Shown one piece after another: positions 1 through 7,364 of a stretch of DNA of 44,275 nucleotides; positions within the stretch are counted from its first letter, which is position 1, and every line of letters starts with the position of its first letter. The stretch is from assembly GCF_029953285.1 (NCBI RefSeq), contig NZ_JASAOI010000033.1:1-44275 (forward strand), written 5' to 3'. The position numbers and the translations under genes were made by a program. Source of the DNA: Yinghuangia seranimata (GTDB taxonomy: Bacteria; Actinomycetota; Actinomycetes; Streptomycetales; Streptomycetaceae). Under the pieces are notes generated by a model. The model saw only the letters and a program-made list of their open reading frames with translations, had not been told where the DNA came from and searched no databases.

Positions 1-70
1 GTCCGCGCGCCCCACCCCCCCCCCCCCCCCCCCCCCCCCGGCGGGCCCCCCCCCCCCGGCGCCCCCCCCC
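1..70. other. C-rich homopolymer stretch at the left edge
   Basis: The first 70 bases are nearly all C with a few G and A. No gene, RNA or ordered repeat is readable in them. Similar G/C homopolymer runs occur at 37149-37286 and near the right end. I read them as low-quality sequence or an assembly edge, not as a real element. Confidence 0.6.
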
Positions 71-103
71 GCGTCGTTATGCGCCGCGCCCCAGACAGCG
101 CCG

Positions 104-751
104 TCAGTACCGCACCGTCCGCCCTGGCGTGAGCGCTGCCCGCACCGGCCGGTCGTGCGCCTCGGCGGGGACCGCGTCCACCAGTTCGCCGTCGTACAGC
201 AGCACCACGGTGAACGCCTCCGGGGCGATCCGCACCAGCGCCCGGTCGTACGAACCGCCGCCGCGCCCCAGCCGCATCCCGTGCCCGTCGACCGCCAGCC
301 CCGGCAGCACCACCACGTCCGCCTCGGCGACCGCCTCCGGGCCCAGCCGACGACCGGTCGGCTCGCGCAGCCCACGCCCGGCGTCCGCGAGCGACCCGGG
401 CCCCTCGTACAGCGCCCAGTCGAGGTCGTTGTCCGGCATCAGCACCGGCAGCAGCACCCGCCGCCCCGGGCCCGCCAGCACCTCCGCGAGGTCCCGCGGA
501 CCCGGCTCGGAGCCGACCGGCACGTAGGCGGCCACGGTGCGCGCCGCCGCGAGTTCCGGCAGGCCGGCCAGCGACACGCCCAGGGCCCGCGCGGCGTACG
601 CCCGTTCGGCCGCGTCCGTGGCGCGGCGTGCGGCGAGCAGCCGAGCCCTCAGCGCGCGCTTGGCGTCGGCCGCGCCGCCCGCCTCCGCACCGGGCGCGGC
701 GGCTTCTCCGACCGCGTCCGACGTCCCACCCGAACCGTTCTGTTCACCCAT
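104..751 (-). CDS. 5-formyltetrahydrofolate cyclo-ligase
   Basis: This enzyme converts 5-formyl-THF to 5,10-methenyl-THF with ATP in the cytosolic folate pool. The protein has 215 residues from the ATG at 751. The N-terminal helix is rich in Arg and Ala (RALRARLLAARR), followed by the VAAYVPVGSEPG strand, and near residue 165 the family signature GMRLGRGGGSYDRAL binds ATP phosphates. Length fits the family (about 180-220). A TTG at 760 would add three residues, but ATG 751 is preferred because a TAGAGT hexamer lies 8 nt upstream and no ribosome-binding site is visible. It is divergent from galU with 96 bp between the starts. The same pairing is known in Mycobacterium (Rv0992c-Rv0993). The gene is complete although it sits close to the window edge. 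Confidence 0.93.
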   Translation of the reverse strand: MGEQNGSGGTSDAVGEAAAPGAEAGGAADAKRALRARLLAARRATDAAERAYAARALGVSLAGLPELAAARTVAAYVPVGSEPGPRDLAEVLAGPGRRVLLPVLMPDNDLDWALYEGPGSLADAGRGLREPTGRRLGPEAVAEADVVVLPGLAVDGHGMRLGRGGGSYDRALVRIAPEAFTVVLLYDGELVDAVPAEAHDRPVRAALTPGRTVRY

Positions 752-759
752 GCTCCACA

Positions 760-765
760 ACTCTA
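760..765 (-). promoter_or_regulatory. Putative -10 box (TAGAGT) of the cyclo-ligase gene
   Basis: On the minus strand TAGAGT is followed by 8 nt and then the ATG at 751. No Shine-Dalgarno sequence is present, so a leaderless transcript is likely. No -35 box is recognisable. The matching arrangement on the other strand serves galU. Confidence 0.45.
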
Positions 766-833
766 GAGCGAGCCGTTCAGATGGCTTTCAGACAAACGAC
801 GGGCTTTCTCACGCGATGCTCATGGGCCGCGAT

Positions 834-839
834 TAGAGT
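834..839 (+). promoter_or_regulatory. Putative -10 box (TAGAGT) of galU
   Basis: TAGAGT lies 8 nt before the galU ATG, and the bases between (cttcaatc plus context) contain no ribosome-binding site. This spacing puts the transcription start at or next to the start codon, as in leaderless actinobacterial genes. No convincing -35 hexamer is seen. Confidence 0.45.
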
Positions 840-847
840 CTTCAATC

Positions 848-1771
848 ATGAATCCGGCGCCCACGCCCGAGACCGCCAAGGGCATCTGCAAGGCCGTCGT
901 TCCCGCGGCCGGCCTCGGCACCCGCTTCCTGCCCGCGACCAAGGCGACTCCCAAGGAGATGCTCCCGGTCGTCGACAAGCCGGCCATCCAGTACGTCGTC
1001 GAAGAGGCCGTCGCGGCCGGACTCCACGACGTCCTGATGGTCACCGGCCGCAACAAGCGGCCCCTGGAGGACCACTTCGACCGCGCCTACGAGCTCGAAG
1101 AGGCGCTGTCCGCCAAGGGCGACACCGAGCGGCTGCGCCGCGTCCGCGAGTCCAGCGAACTCGCCACCATCCACTACGTGCGGCAGGGCGACCCGCGCGG
1201 GCTCGGGCACGCCGTCCTGTGCGCGCAGCCGCACGTCGGCGACGAGCCGTTCGCCGTCCTCCTCGGCGACGACCTCATCGACCCGCGCGACCCGCTGCTG
1301 ACCCGCATGCTGGAGGTCCGCGAGGAACTCGGCGGCAGCGTCGTCGCGCTCATCGAGGTCGACCCCTCGCAGATCCACCTGTACGGCTGCGCGGCCGTCA
1401 AGCCCACCGAGCACGCCGACGTCGTCCGCATCACCGACCTCGTCGAGAAGCCTGACGCCGGCGCCGCCCCCAGCACGTTCGCCGTCATCGGCCGCTACAT
1501 CCTCGACCCCGCCGTCTTCGGCGTCCTGGAGTCGACCCCGCCCGGGCGCGGCGGCGAGATCCAACTGACCGACGCCCTGCGGGAACTGGCGATGCGCGAC
1601 GGCGACGCGGGCGGCCCTGTGCACGGCGTACTGTTCAGCGGACGCCGCTACGACACGGGCGACCGCGGCGACTACCTGAGGGCTATCGTCAGACTTGCCT
1701 GCGAGCGCGAGGACCTGGGCCCGGAATTCCGGACCTGGCTGAAAACGTACGTCAACGAGGAGCTGCGGTAA
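848..1771 (+). CDS. galU: UTP-glucose-1-phosphate uridylyltransferase
   Basis: GalU makes UDP-glucose from UTP and glucose-1-phosphate, feeding wall glycans, trehalose and exopolysaccharide. The 307-residue protein has the nucleotidyltransferase signature AGLGTRFLPATK (residues 21-32), the KEMLPVVDKP substrate loop (36-45), the RGLGHA motif near 117-122 and the LLGDD metal-binding strand at 138-142. Length matches bacterial GalU. Its stop overlaps the next start as TAATG, so it is probably translationally coupled to glp/moeA. A likely leaderless promoter lies directly upstream. Confidence 0.97.
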   Translation: MNPAPTPETAKGICKAVVPAAGLGTRFLPATKATPKEMLPVVDKPAIQYVVEEAVAAGLHDVLMVTGRNKRPLEDHFDRAYELEEALSAKGDTERLRRVRESSELATIHYVRQGDPRGLGHAVLCAQPHVGDEPFAVLLGDDLIDPRDPLLTRMLEVREELGGSVVALIEVDPSQIHLYGCAAVKPTEHADVVRITDLVEKPDAGAAPSTFAVIGRYILDPAVFGVLESTPPGRGGEIQLTDALRELAMRDGDAGGPVHGVLFSGRRYDTGDRGDYLRAIVRLACEREDLGPEFRTWLKTYVNEELR

Positions 1772-2988
1772 TGAAAAGCGTCGAGGAGCACCTGAACGGA
1801 ATCCTCGAACGGGTCTCCCCGCTGTCACCGCTCGAGCTGCAGCTCCTGGACGCGCACGGCAGCCTGCTGGTCGACGAGGTCGCCGCCACGGGCGACCTGC
1901 CGCCTTTCGACAACTCCTCGATGGACGGCTACGCGGTACGCCTCGCCGACGTCGCCGACGCGGGCGAGCGCTACCCCGTCGTCCTCGACGTCATCGCCGA
2001 CATCCCCGCGGGCACCGCGCCCGACGTGACCCTCGAACCCGGCACCTGCGCGCGCATCATGACGGGCGCGCCCGTGCCCGCAGGCACAGAGGCGATCGTC
2101 CCCGTGGAGTGGACCGACCAGGGGATGCCCACGGTGCGCATCACCAAGTCGCCGTCCGAGGGCCAGTACATCCGCCGCCGCGGCGACGACGTCTCCGCGG
2201 GCCAGACCGTGCTCGCCGGCGGTACCGAGCTGGGCGCGCCCCAGGTGGGCCTGCTCGCGGCGATCGGCCGCGACCGGGTGCGGGTGCGTCCCAAGCCGCG
2301 CGTGGTCATCCTGTCCACCGGCAGCGAACTCGTGCAGCCCGGACGCCCGCTGACCGCCGGTCAGATCCGCGACTCGAACAGCTACATGCTCACCGCCGCG
2401 GCACGCGAGGCCGGCGCCATCGCGTACCGCGTCGGCAACGTCGCCGACGACCCCAAGGCGCTCATCGACACGATCGAGGACCAGCTGATCCGCGCCGACG
2501 TGGTGGTCACCACCGGCGGCGTCAGCGCGGGCGCCTACGACGTCGTCAAGGAGGTCCTCTCCGAGCTGGGCACCGTGGCGTTCGACAAGGTCGCGATGCA
2601 GCCCGGCATGCCGCAGGGCTTCGGCACCATCGGGCCGGACGACACGCCGATCTTCACGCTGCCCGGCAACCCCGTCAGCGCCTTCGTCTCCTTCGAGGTG
2701 TTCGTCCGCCCCGCCCTGCTGCGCATGCAGGGCGCCGCCCGCATCGAGCGTCAGGTGGTGCGCGCCCGCTGCGAGAGCGCCTTCGGGTCGCCGGACGGCA
2801 AGCGGCAGTTCATCCGCGCCAAGTACACGCCCGCGGAGAGCCCCGCGCACTCCGCGACCGTCGAACCGGTCGGCGGCCAGGGCTCGCACCTGATCGGCTC
2901 GCTGGCGCTGGCCAACGCGCTCATCGTCGTCCCCGAGGACGTCACCGAGGTGCGTCGCGGCTCGGGCGTCGACGTCATGCTGCTCTGA
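1771..2988 (+). CDS. glp: MoeA/gephyrin-like protein, probably the division factor Glp
   Basis: MoeA enzymes insert molybdate into adenylylated molybdopterin. In Corynebacterium the MoeA paralogue in this same context, Glp, instead binds FtsZ and the membrane protein GlpR. This 405-residue protein has the full MoeA layout: DNSSMDGYA (47-55), RIMTGAPVP (95-103), a MoCF domain from about 176 with STGSEL (182-187), TTGGVSAGAYD (247-257), LPGNPVS (297-303), and a C-terminal beta domain. The loop that reads KPGKP in Escherichia coli MoeA is QPGMP here, so both lysines are missing. That favours a structural Glp role, although moaC and moaB follow directly. The start overlaps the galU stop. The family call is firm; the choice of Glp over enzymatic MoeA is inference from context and the loop. 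Confidence 0.9.
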   Translation: MKSVEEHLNGILERVSPLSPLELQLLDAHGSLLVDEVAATGDLPPFDNSSMDGYAVRLADVADAGERYPVVLDVIADIPAGTAPDVTLEPGTCARIMTGAPVPAGTEAIVPVEWTDQGMPTVRITKSPSEGQYIRRRGDDVSAGQTVLAGGTELGAPQVGLLAAIGRDRVRVRPKPRVVILSTGSELVQPGRPLTAGQIRDSNSYMLTAAAREAGAIAYRVGNVADDPKALIDTIEDQLIRADVVVTTGGVSAGAYDVVKEVLSELGTVAFDKVAMQPGMPQGFGTIGPDDTPIFTLPGNPVSAFVSFEVFVRPALLRMQGAARIERQVVRARCESAFGSPDGKRQFIRAKYTPAESPAHSATVEPVGGQGSHLIGSLALANALIVVPEDVTEVRRGSGVDVMLL

Positions 2989-3065
2989 CTGCTCTAACGT
3001 TGCCCCGACGGGGTCACACGACGACTCACACGGGGACACGGACCAAGGGCAGGAGAGGGAGAACG

Positions 3066-3650
3066 GTGCGCGGCGAGGCTCTCACGCACATCGACGAGAC
3101 GGGCGCCGCCCGGATGGTCGACGTCACGGCCAAAGAGGTGTCGGTGCGCACCGGGCGCGCCAGCGGCCGCGTCCTGGTGTCCCCGCGCGTCGTGGAACTC
3201 CTGCGCGGCGAGGGCATGCCGAAGGGCGACGCCCTGGGGACCGCGCGTATCGCGGGAATCATGGCGGCCAAGCGCACGCCCGACCTGGTGCCGCTGTGCC
3301 ACCCGATCGCCATCCACGGCGTCACGGTGGACCTGGTGGTCGAGGACGACGCGGTCGTCATCACCGCCAGCGTCCGCACGGCCGACCGCACCGGCGTGGA
3401 GATGGAGGCCCTCACCGCGGTCTCGGTCGCCGCGCTGACCGTGGTCGACATGGTCAAGGCCGTCGACAAGGGCGCCGTGATCACCGACGTGCGGGTCGAG
3501 GAGAAGACCGGCGGCGTGTCCGGCGACTGGGTGCGCGGCAAGCGCGCGACCGGTGCCGGGAACGCGACGCCGGACCACGGGGACGAGACCGGGGCTGCGG
3601 CCGGGGAGAGCCGTACCGCGCCGGTGCGAGGGGACGGAGGGCAACACTGA
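3066..3650 (+). CDS. moaC: Cyclic pyranopterin monophosphate synthase (MoaC)
   Basis: MoaC converts the 3',8-cyclo-GTP product of MoaA to cyclic pyranopterin monophosphate, the first stable intermediate of molybdenum cofactor. The protein has 194 residues from a GTG preceded by a purine-rich ribosome-binding site (aggagagggag). Visible family features are MVDVTAKEVSVRTG near the N-terminus, the LVPLCHPIAIHGV motif, RTGVEMEALTAVSVAALTVVDM, and the KTGG loop near the C-terminus. About 35 hydrophilic residues extend past the usual end of the fold and look disordered. The 3' end overlaps the moaB start as TGATG reading, so translation is probably coupled. There is no moaA, moaD or moaE in the window. 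Confidence 0.95.
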   Translation: MRGEALTHIDETGAARMVDVTAKEVSVRTGRASGRVLVSPRVVELLRGEGMPKGDALGTARIAGIMAAKRTPDLVPLCHPIAIHGVTVDLVVEDDAVVITASVRTADRTGVEMEALTAVSVAALTVVDMVKAVDKGAVITDVRVEEKTGGVSGDWVRGKRATGAGNATPDHGDETGAAAGESRTAPVRGDGGQH

Positions 3651-4339
3651 TGCGAGCCATGGTGATCACCGCGTCGACACGGGCTGCGGCAGGCACCTAT
3701 GGGGACGAGAGCGGCCCCATCATCAGCCAGGAGCTGACCCGGCTGGGCTTCCAGGTCCGCGGGCCGCAGGTCGTACCGGACGGTGAACCGGTCGCCCAGG
3801 CGCTGCGCGACGCGGTCGCGCAGCACTACGAGGTCATCATCACCACCGGCGGCACCGGCGTGACGCCGATGGACCAGACGCCGGAGATGACCCGCCGCGT
3901 CATCACGTTCGAGGTGCCCGGCATCGCCGAGATCATCCGTGCGCAGAGCTTCGAGAAGGTGCCCACCGCGGTCCTCTCGCGGGGCATCGCCGGTGTCGCG
4001 GTCGTGCAGGACGCGCAGTGGGTCTACCGCAGCCTGATCATCAACCTGCCCGGATCGCAGGGCGGCGCGCGCGACGGCATGGAGGTGCTCTCGAAGTTCC
4101 TCGTGCACGCCGTGCAGCAGATCGCCGGCAGCGACCACGCGCGCGGCGGCTTCGGCGGCGGCCCGGCGGGCGGGTACGGCGGCCAGCAGCCGCCCGCGGC
4201 CGGTGGCGGCTACGGCGGCCAGCAGGGCGGTTACGGCGGCGGACAGCCCGGCTACCCCCAGCAGGGCGGCGGCGGATTCGGTGGGGGAGGCTACGGCGGG
4301 GGCGGCTACTCGTCCTCACCGCCGTGGGGCAACCCCTGA
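3650..4339 (+). CDS. moaB: MoaB/Mog-family protein with a Gly/Tyr/Gln-rich tail
   Basis: MoaB/Mog proteins bind and adenylylate molybdopterin. Residues 1-160 form the domain, with VITASTRAAAGTYGDESG at the N-terminus, the TTGGTGVTPMDQTPE motif (65-79), SRGIAG and the NLPGSQGGARDG loop (132-143). A short stretch VVQDAQWVYRS (118-128) sits where related proteins usually have a tighter turn. From about residue 165 to the end (229) the protein is low complexity, built from GGYGGQQ, GGYGGGQPGY, GGGGFGGGGYGGGGY-type units. MoaB proteins normally end near residue 165. The tail is encoded at 4145-4336 and its last codons overlap the start of the next gene. It is disordered by composition and its role is unknown. 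Confidence 0.9.
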   Translation: MRAMVITASTRAAAGTYGDESGPIISQELTRLGFQVRGPQVVPDGEPVAQALRDAVAQHYEVIITTGGTGVTPMDQTPEMTRRVITFEVPGIAEIIRAQSFEKVPTAVLSRGIAGVAVVQDAQWVYRSLIINLPGSQGGARDGMEVLSKFLVHAVQQIAGSDHARGGFGGGPAGGYGGQQPPAAGGGYGGQQGGYGGGQPGYPQQGGGGFGGGGYGGGGYSSSPPWGNP

Positions 4340-4956
4340 TCCGCGGCTGGCCGGTGGAACTGGCCGAAGGGCGTGTCGCCCTTCGGCCCATCCGGGCCCG
4401 CGACGCCGAGGTGTGGCAGGAAGTCCACACGCGCAACCGCGACTGGTTGCGCCGCTGGGAGGCCACGGTCCCGCCCGGCTCGCCCGCCGCGCGTCGGCCG
4501 ACGTTCCGCCAAATGGCCCGCTACCTGCGCGCCGAGGCCGCGGCGGGACGCATGTTGCCGTTCGCCGTCCTGTACGACGGGAAACTGGTCGGACAGGTGA
4601 CGGTCGCGGGCATCACGTGGGGCTCGATGAGTTCCGCCCACATCGGTTACTGGGTCGACGAGGCGGTCGCGGGACGCGGTGTGATGCCGACCGCGGTGGC
4701 GCTGGCCTCGGACCACTGCTTCTTCCGGATAGGGCTGCACCGGCTGGAGGTCTGCATCCGCCCGGAGAACGCGCCGAGCCGGCGCGTGGTGGCGAAGCTC
4801 GGCTTCCGCGAAGAGGGCATGAGGCCGCGGTACCTGCACATCGACGGCGACTGGCGCGACCACCTCGTGTACGCGCTCAACGCCGAGGAGGTGCCGGAGG
4901 GCCTGCTGACGCGCTGGCGCGCCTATCGGGAGTCCAGGGGGCTCGCGGGCGGGTGA
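4324..4956 (+). CDS. rimJ: GNAT N-acetyltransferase, RimJ-like
   Basis: The product belongs to the RimJ/RimL group of GNAT enzymes, which move acetyl from acetyl-CoA to protein N-terminal or other amines. From the GTG used here it has 210 residues. Visible are the LRPIRARDAEVW first strand and helix, RNRDWLRRWEATVPP, the central IGYWVDEAVAGRGVMPTAVAL segment carrying the acetyl-CoA loop, and ENAPSRRVVAKLGFREEGM, all typical of RimJ. The start overlaps the end of moaB by 16 nt; an in-frame GTG at 4354 is an alternative and neither has a clear ribosome-binding site. In Mycobacterium the equivalent gene lies between moeA1 and the GlpR gene, as here. The true substrate is unknown. Confidence 0.88.
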   Translation: MGQPLIRGWPVELAEGRVALRPIRARDAEVWQEVHTRNRDWLRRWEATVPPGSPAARRPTFRQMARYLRAEAAAGRMLPFAVLYDGKLVGQVTVAGITWGSMSSAHIGYWVDEAVAGRGVMPTAVALASDHCFFRIGLHRLEVCIRPENAPSRRVVAKLGFREEGMRPRYLHIDGDWRDHLVYALNAEEVPEGLLTRWRAYRESRGLAGG

Positions 4957-5170
4957 CGCGTGCGCCCCGTGTGTGTGGGTGGGGGGATCCTGGGGACGCT
5001 TCCGACCAGCCGGTATCCGCGGTCGTTGCGGAGAACGGGTGACGAGGTGCGGTCGCAACGGAGTATTCGTATGACCACAGGAAACCCTTCTGTCCCAGTA
5101 GTCACACACGCATCAAAGAAGATCGTGCGACACACCGTCGCCATTCCACCGATGCGGCGGCCATCCGGCT

Positions 5171-5176
5171 TAGCGT
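5171..5176 (+). promoter_or_regulatory. Putative -10 box (TAGCGT) of sepX
   Basis: TAGCGT ends 7 nt before the GTG at 5184, with no ribosome-binding site in between. This suggests a leaderless sepX transcript separate from the upstream operon; the 227-bp gap after rimJ agrees with that. Confidence 0.4.
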
Positions 5177-5183
5177 GGTGGCT

Positions 5184-6779
5184 GTGAGCAGCAGCGGCCT
5201 GATCTACGCAGCGATCGTGGGTGCCTGGGCTGCCTATCTGGTGCCCATGTGGCTCCGCCGGCAGGACGAGCTCAACGAGAGCCGTCACACCGAGCGGTTC
5301 ACCACCGCGATCCGGATCCTGTCCCGTCGCGGCGCCCTCGAGCGCCGCTACGCCCGCATGATCGCCGACGGCGACGACGGGCTCGCCGCATCGTCCTTCG
5401 CGCTCCCCGCCCGGACCTCCGACGAGCCCCAGGCCAAACGGGCCGACGCGGGCCGCGGCGACCCCGTCGTGTCCGACCCCGGCCGCCCCGACACGGGCGG
5501 CGGCGGCCCCGGAGCCCCCGACCAGACCGACACCGCGGCGCGGCGCCGCAAGGACACCTCAGCCGCGCAGGCCCCGCGCGCCCGCCAAGTGCACGCGTCC
5601 GTGGACGACACGGGCCGCGCCGCCACGGGCGACGGGGCCTTCGAGCGTTCCCGGGGCGGATCACCCCGCCCGAAGCCGGGCACCGGCAAGGGCGAACAGC
5701 AGGGCGCACGCCGCACGTCCTCGGCGCAGCCCGGCCGCGACGCGGGCCGGCAGCCTGGCCGTGACACGGGCAAGCAGCAGGTCGCCGGCGGCCCGGCCGC
5801 GTCCGCGAGGACCGGAGCGACCGGCAAGACCACCAGGCCCACCGGCTCCGCGGGCTCCACCGGCAAGACCGCCGTGCCCAGCGGCTCGCCGGGCAAGACA
5901 GGCGTGCCCGGCGGCTCGACGGGCAAGGCCGCCGTGCCCACCGGCTCCGGCAGGGTCGGCTCCACCGGCAAGACCGCCGTACCGAAGCCCTCCGCGTCGG
6001 GAAGGATCCCGGCGCCCAGCGCCCCGGGCGCCCCCGCGCGGCGCCGCTTCGGCCTGGGCCGACCGCAGTCCGCCAAGCCGCCGGCCGCGCTCAAGCGCCC
6101 CGACGGCCGCGCCAAGCTCCTCGCACGCCGCCGCCGCGTCGTGGTCGGCCTGTTCCTGCTCTTCACCGCCGGAGCGGTCGTCACCGGCCTCACCGGGCTC
6201 GCCCGGCTGTGGGTCCCGGCCCTGCCCGGCCTCGCGCTCACCGGCTACATCGGCTACCTGCGCGTCCAGGAACGGCGCCGCTACGAGGCCACCCTGCGCA
6301 ACCGGCTCCGCCCGGCGCCGCCCCGGCCCGCCCGCAAGCCCGCCGAGCCCGAGCCCCGACGCACGCCGTCCGCCGAACCCACCGGCCGCCGCGCGGGCAC
6401 CGACCAGCCCGGCCCCACCCGCACCGCCGGCGACCGCCCGCCGGCCCCCGACCCGCGCGCCCGCGCCACCCGCCGCGAGGCCGAGGAACGCGACCACGCC
6501 GACTGGATCGCCGCCCTCCAGTCCGACCAGGACGCCACCCACGACCGCGACGCCTGGGACCCCGTCCCCGTCCCGCTCCCGACCTACGTCACGGCCCCCG
6601 TCGTCCCCCGCGGCGACCCGGCCCCCCTGACCCACGAGGACCCCCCGGCACCCCAAGCCGACCACCCCCAGCCGGCCCCTCCGACCCCCCTCTTCGACCA
6701 ATACGCCGAAGACCCCCGCCGCACCCTGGGCCCCCCACCGGTCTACGAACAGGAATGGCCCCGGGCGGGCAACGAATAA
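5184..6779 (+). CDS. sepX: Septal membrane protein SepX (GlpR family)
   Basis: SepX is an actinobacterial membrane protein needed for normal septation in Streptomyces; its corynebacterial relative GlpR is the membrane receptor of Glp. This protein has 531 residues from GTG 5184 (GTG 5175 and 5178 are alternatives). Residues 1-30 hold a conserved membrane segment, SSSGLIYAAIVGAWAAYLVP, followed by MWLRRQDELNESRHTERF. A long, Arg/Pro/Gly-rich disordered region follows with STGKTAVP-like repeats at about 5818-5985. Two further hydrophobic segments occur at about 319-340 and 343-362, then a charged RVQERRRYEATLRNRLRP stretch and a Pro-rich tail. The position behind glp and rimJ matches the mycobacterial order. 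The low-complexity middle is longer than I would expect for the family, but only the ends are normally conserved. Confidence 0.88.
   Translation: MSSSGLIYAAIVGAWAAYLVPMWLRRQDELNESRHTERFTTAIRILSRRGALERRYARMIADGDDGLAASSFALPARTSDEPQAKRADAGRGDPVVSDPGRPDTGGGGPGAPDQTDTAARRRKDTSAAQAPRARQVHASVDDTGRAATGDGAFERSRGGSPRPKPGTGKGEQQGARRTSSAQPGRDAGRQPGRDTGKQQVAGGPAASARTGATGKTTRPTGSAGSTGKTAVPSGSPGKTGVPGGSTGKAAVPTGSGRVGSTGKTAVPKPSASGRIPAPSAPGAPARRRFGLGRPQSAKPPAALKRPDGRAKLLARRRRVVVGLFLLFTAGAVVTGLTGLARLWVPALPGLALTGYIGYLRVQERRRYEATLRNRLRPAPPRPARKPAEPEPRRTPSAEPTGRRAGTDQPGPTRTAGDRPPAPDPRARATRREAEERDHADWIAALQSDQDATHDRDAWDPVPVPLPTYVTAPVVPRGDPAPLTHEDPPAPQADHPQPAPPTPLFDQYAEDPRRTLGPPPVYEQEWPRAGNE
5818..5985 (+). repeat. 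Degenerate in-frame repeat coding for TGKT/A-x-VP-x-GS units
   Basis: Within sepX the units STGKTAVPSGS, PGKTGVPGGS, TGKAAVPTGS and STGKTAVPKPS follow each other, with matching DNA words around ggcaagaccgccgt. The array is tandem and imprecise. It lies in the predicted cytoplasmic disordered part of SepX and could vary in copy number between strains. Confidence 0.7.
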
Positions 6780-6922
6780 CCCGCCCTCGACCCAACGAGC
6801 CCCGAGCCCGACCGGCGGCAGCCTCTCAACGAGCCACGCCCCCTGCCCAACGTCAAGGCCCGCCACGAGACGCAGAGCCGCGACGCCAACGGAGGACGAC
6901 GAACGGCGTCGCGGCGGCGAGG

Positions 6923-6940
6923 CGAGGCGCCGAGCGGCGG
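6923..6940 (+). repeat. 18-bp direct repeat, copy 1
   Basis: The word cgaggcgccgagcggcgg is found here and again, identically, at 7347-7364 in the same orientation. It belongs to the repeat-bearing desert between sepX and tRNA-Ala. Confidence 0.7.
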
Positions 6941-7346
6941 CCGACAGAAGGCGCCAGCGAAGCGGGCCGCGCACGCGCATCACAGCCAGACCGCCCAGGC
7001 GCTCACGCCCCCAATGAGGGTGTGGCCGCGTGGACCGCGATGCACCAGGGTCCGCCAGCGAAGCGCCGACGCGGACGACGCGGCGCTCCGCTGACATCAG
7101 GGCAGGACGGCCCGCGCAGCCAACGAACAGCCCCGCAGCGACCCGACGAGCCCAGCGTGCGCTCCCCGACGAGGCGATGTCCGTGGCCGACGGCAAAGGC
7201 CGCCCGGGGCTGGACGGCCGAGACGTCCCTGCCGGCGGCGCCGGTGCCTGACAGCACCCGTGCTGCGGCCATCCCGACGAGCTGCAGGTCACCGCTCTCA
7301 GCCAGGCAGCACCGACAGGCCGCGCCGCGGTGCCGCGGTGGTGAGA

Positions 7347-7364
7347 CGAGGCGCCGAGCGGCGG
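7347..7364 (+). repeat. 18-bp direct repeat, copy 2
   Basis: This is an exact second copy of the word at 6923-6940. The flanks on the right diverge after a few bases, so the copies are old or the shared part is short. Confidence 0.7.

Noticed and set aside
5818-5985. TGKT repeats in SepX as Walker A-type nucleotide-binding loops
   Set aside because: They lack the GxxxxGK[ST] spacing within a strand-loop-helix and lie in a disordered Pro/Gly-rich stretch.
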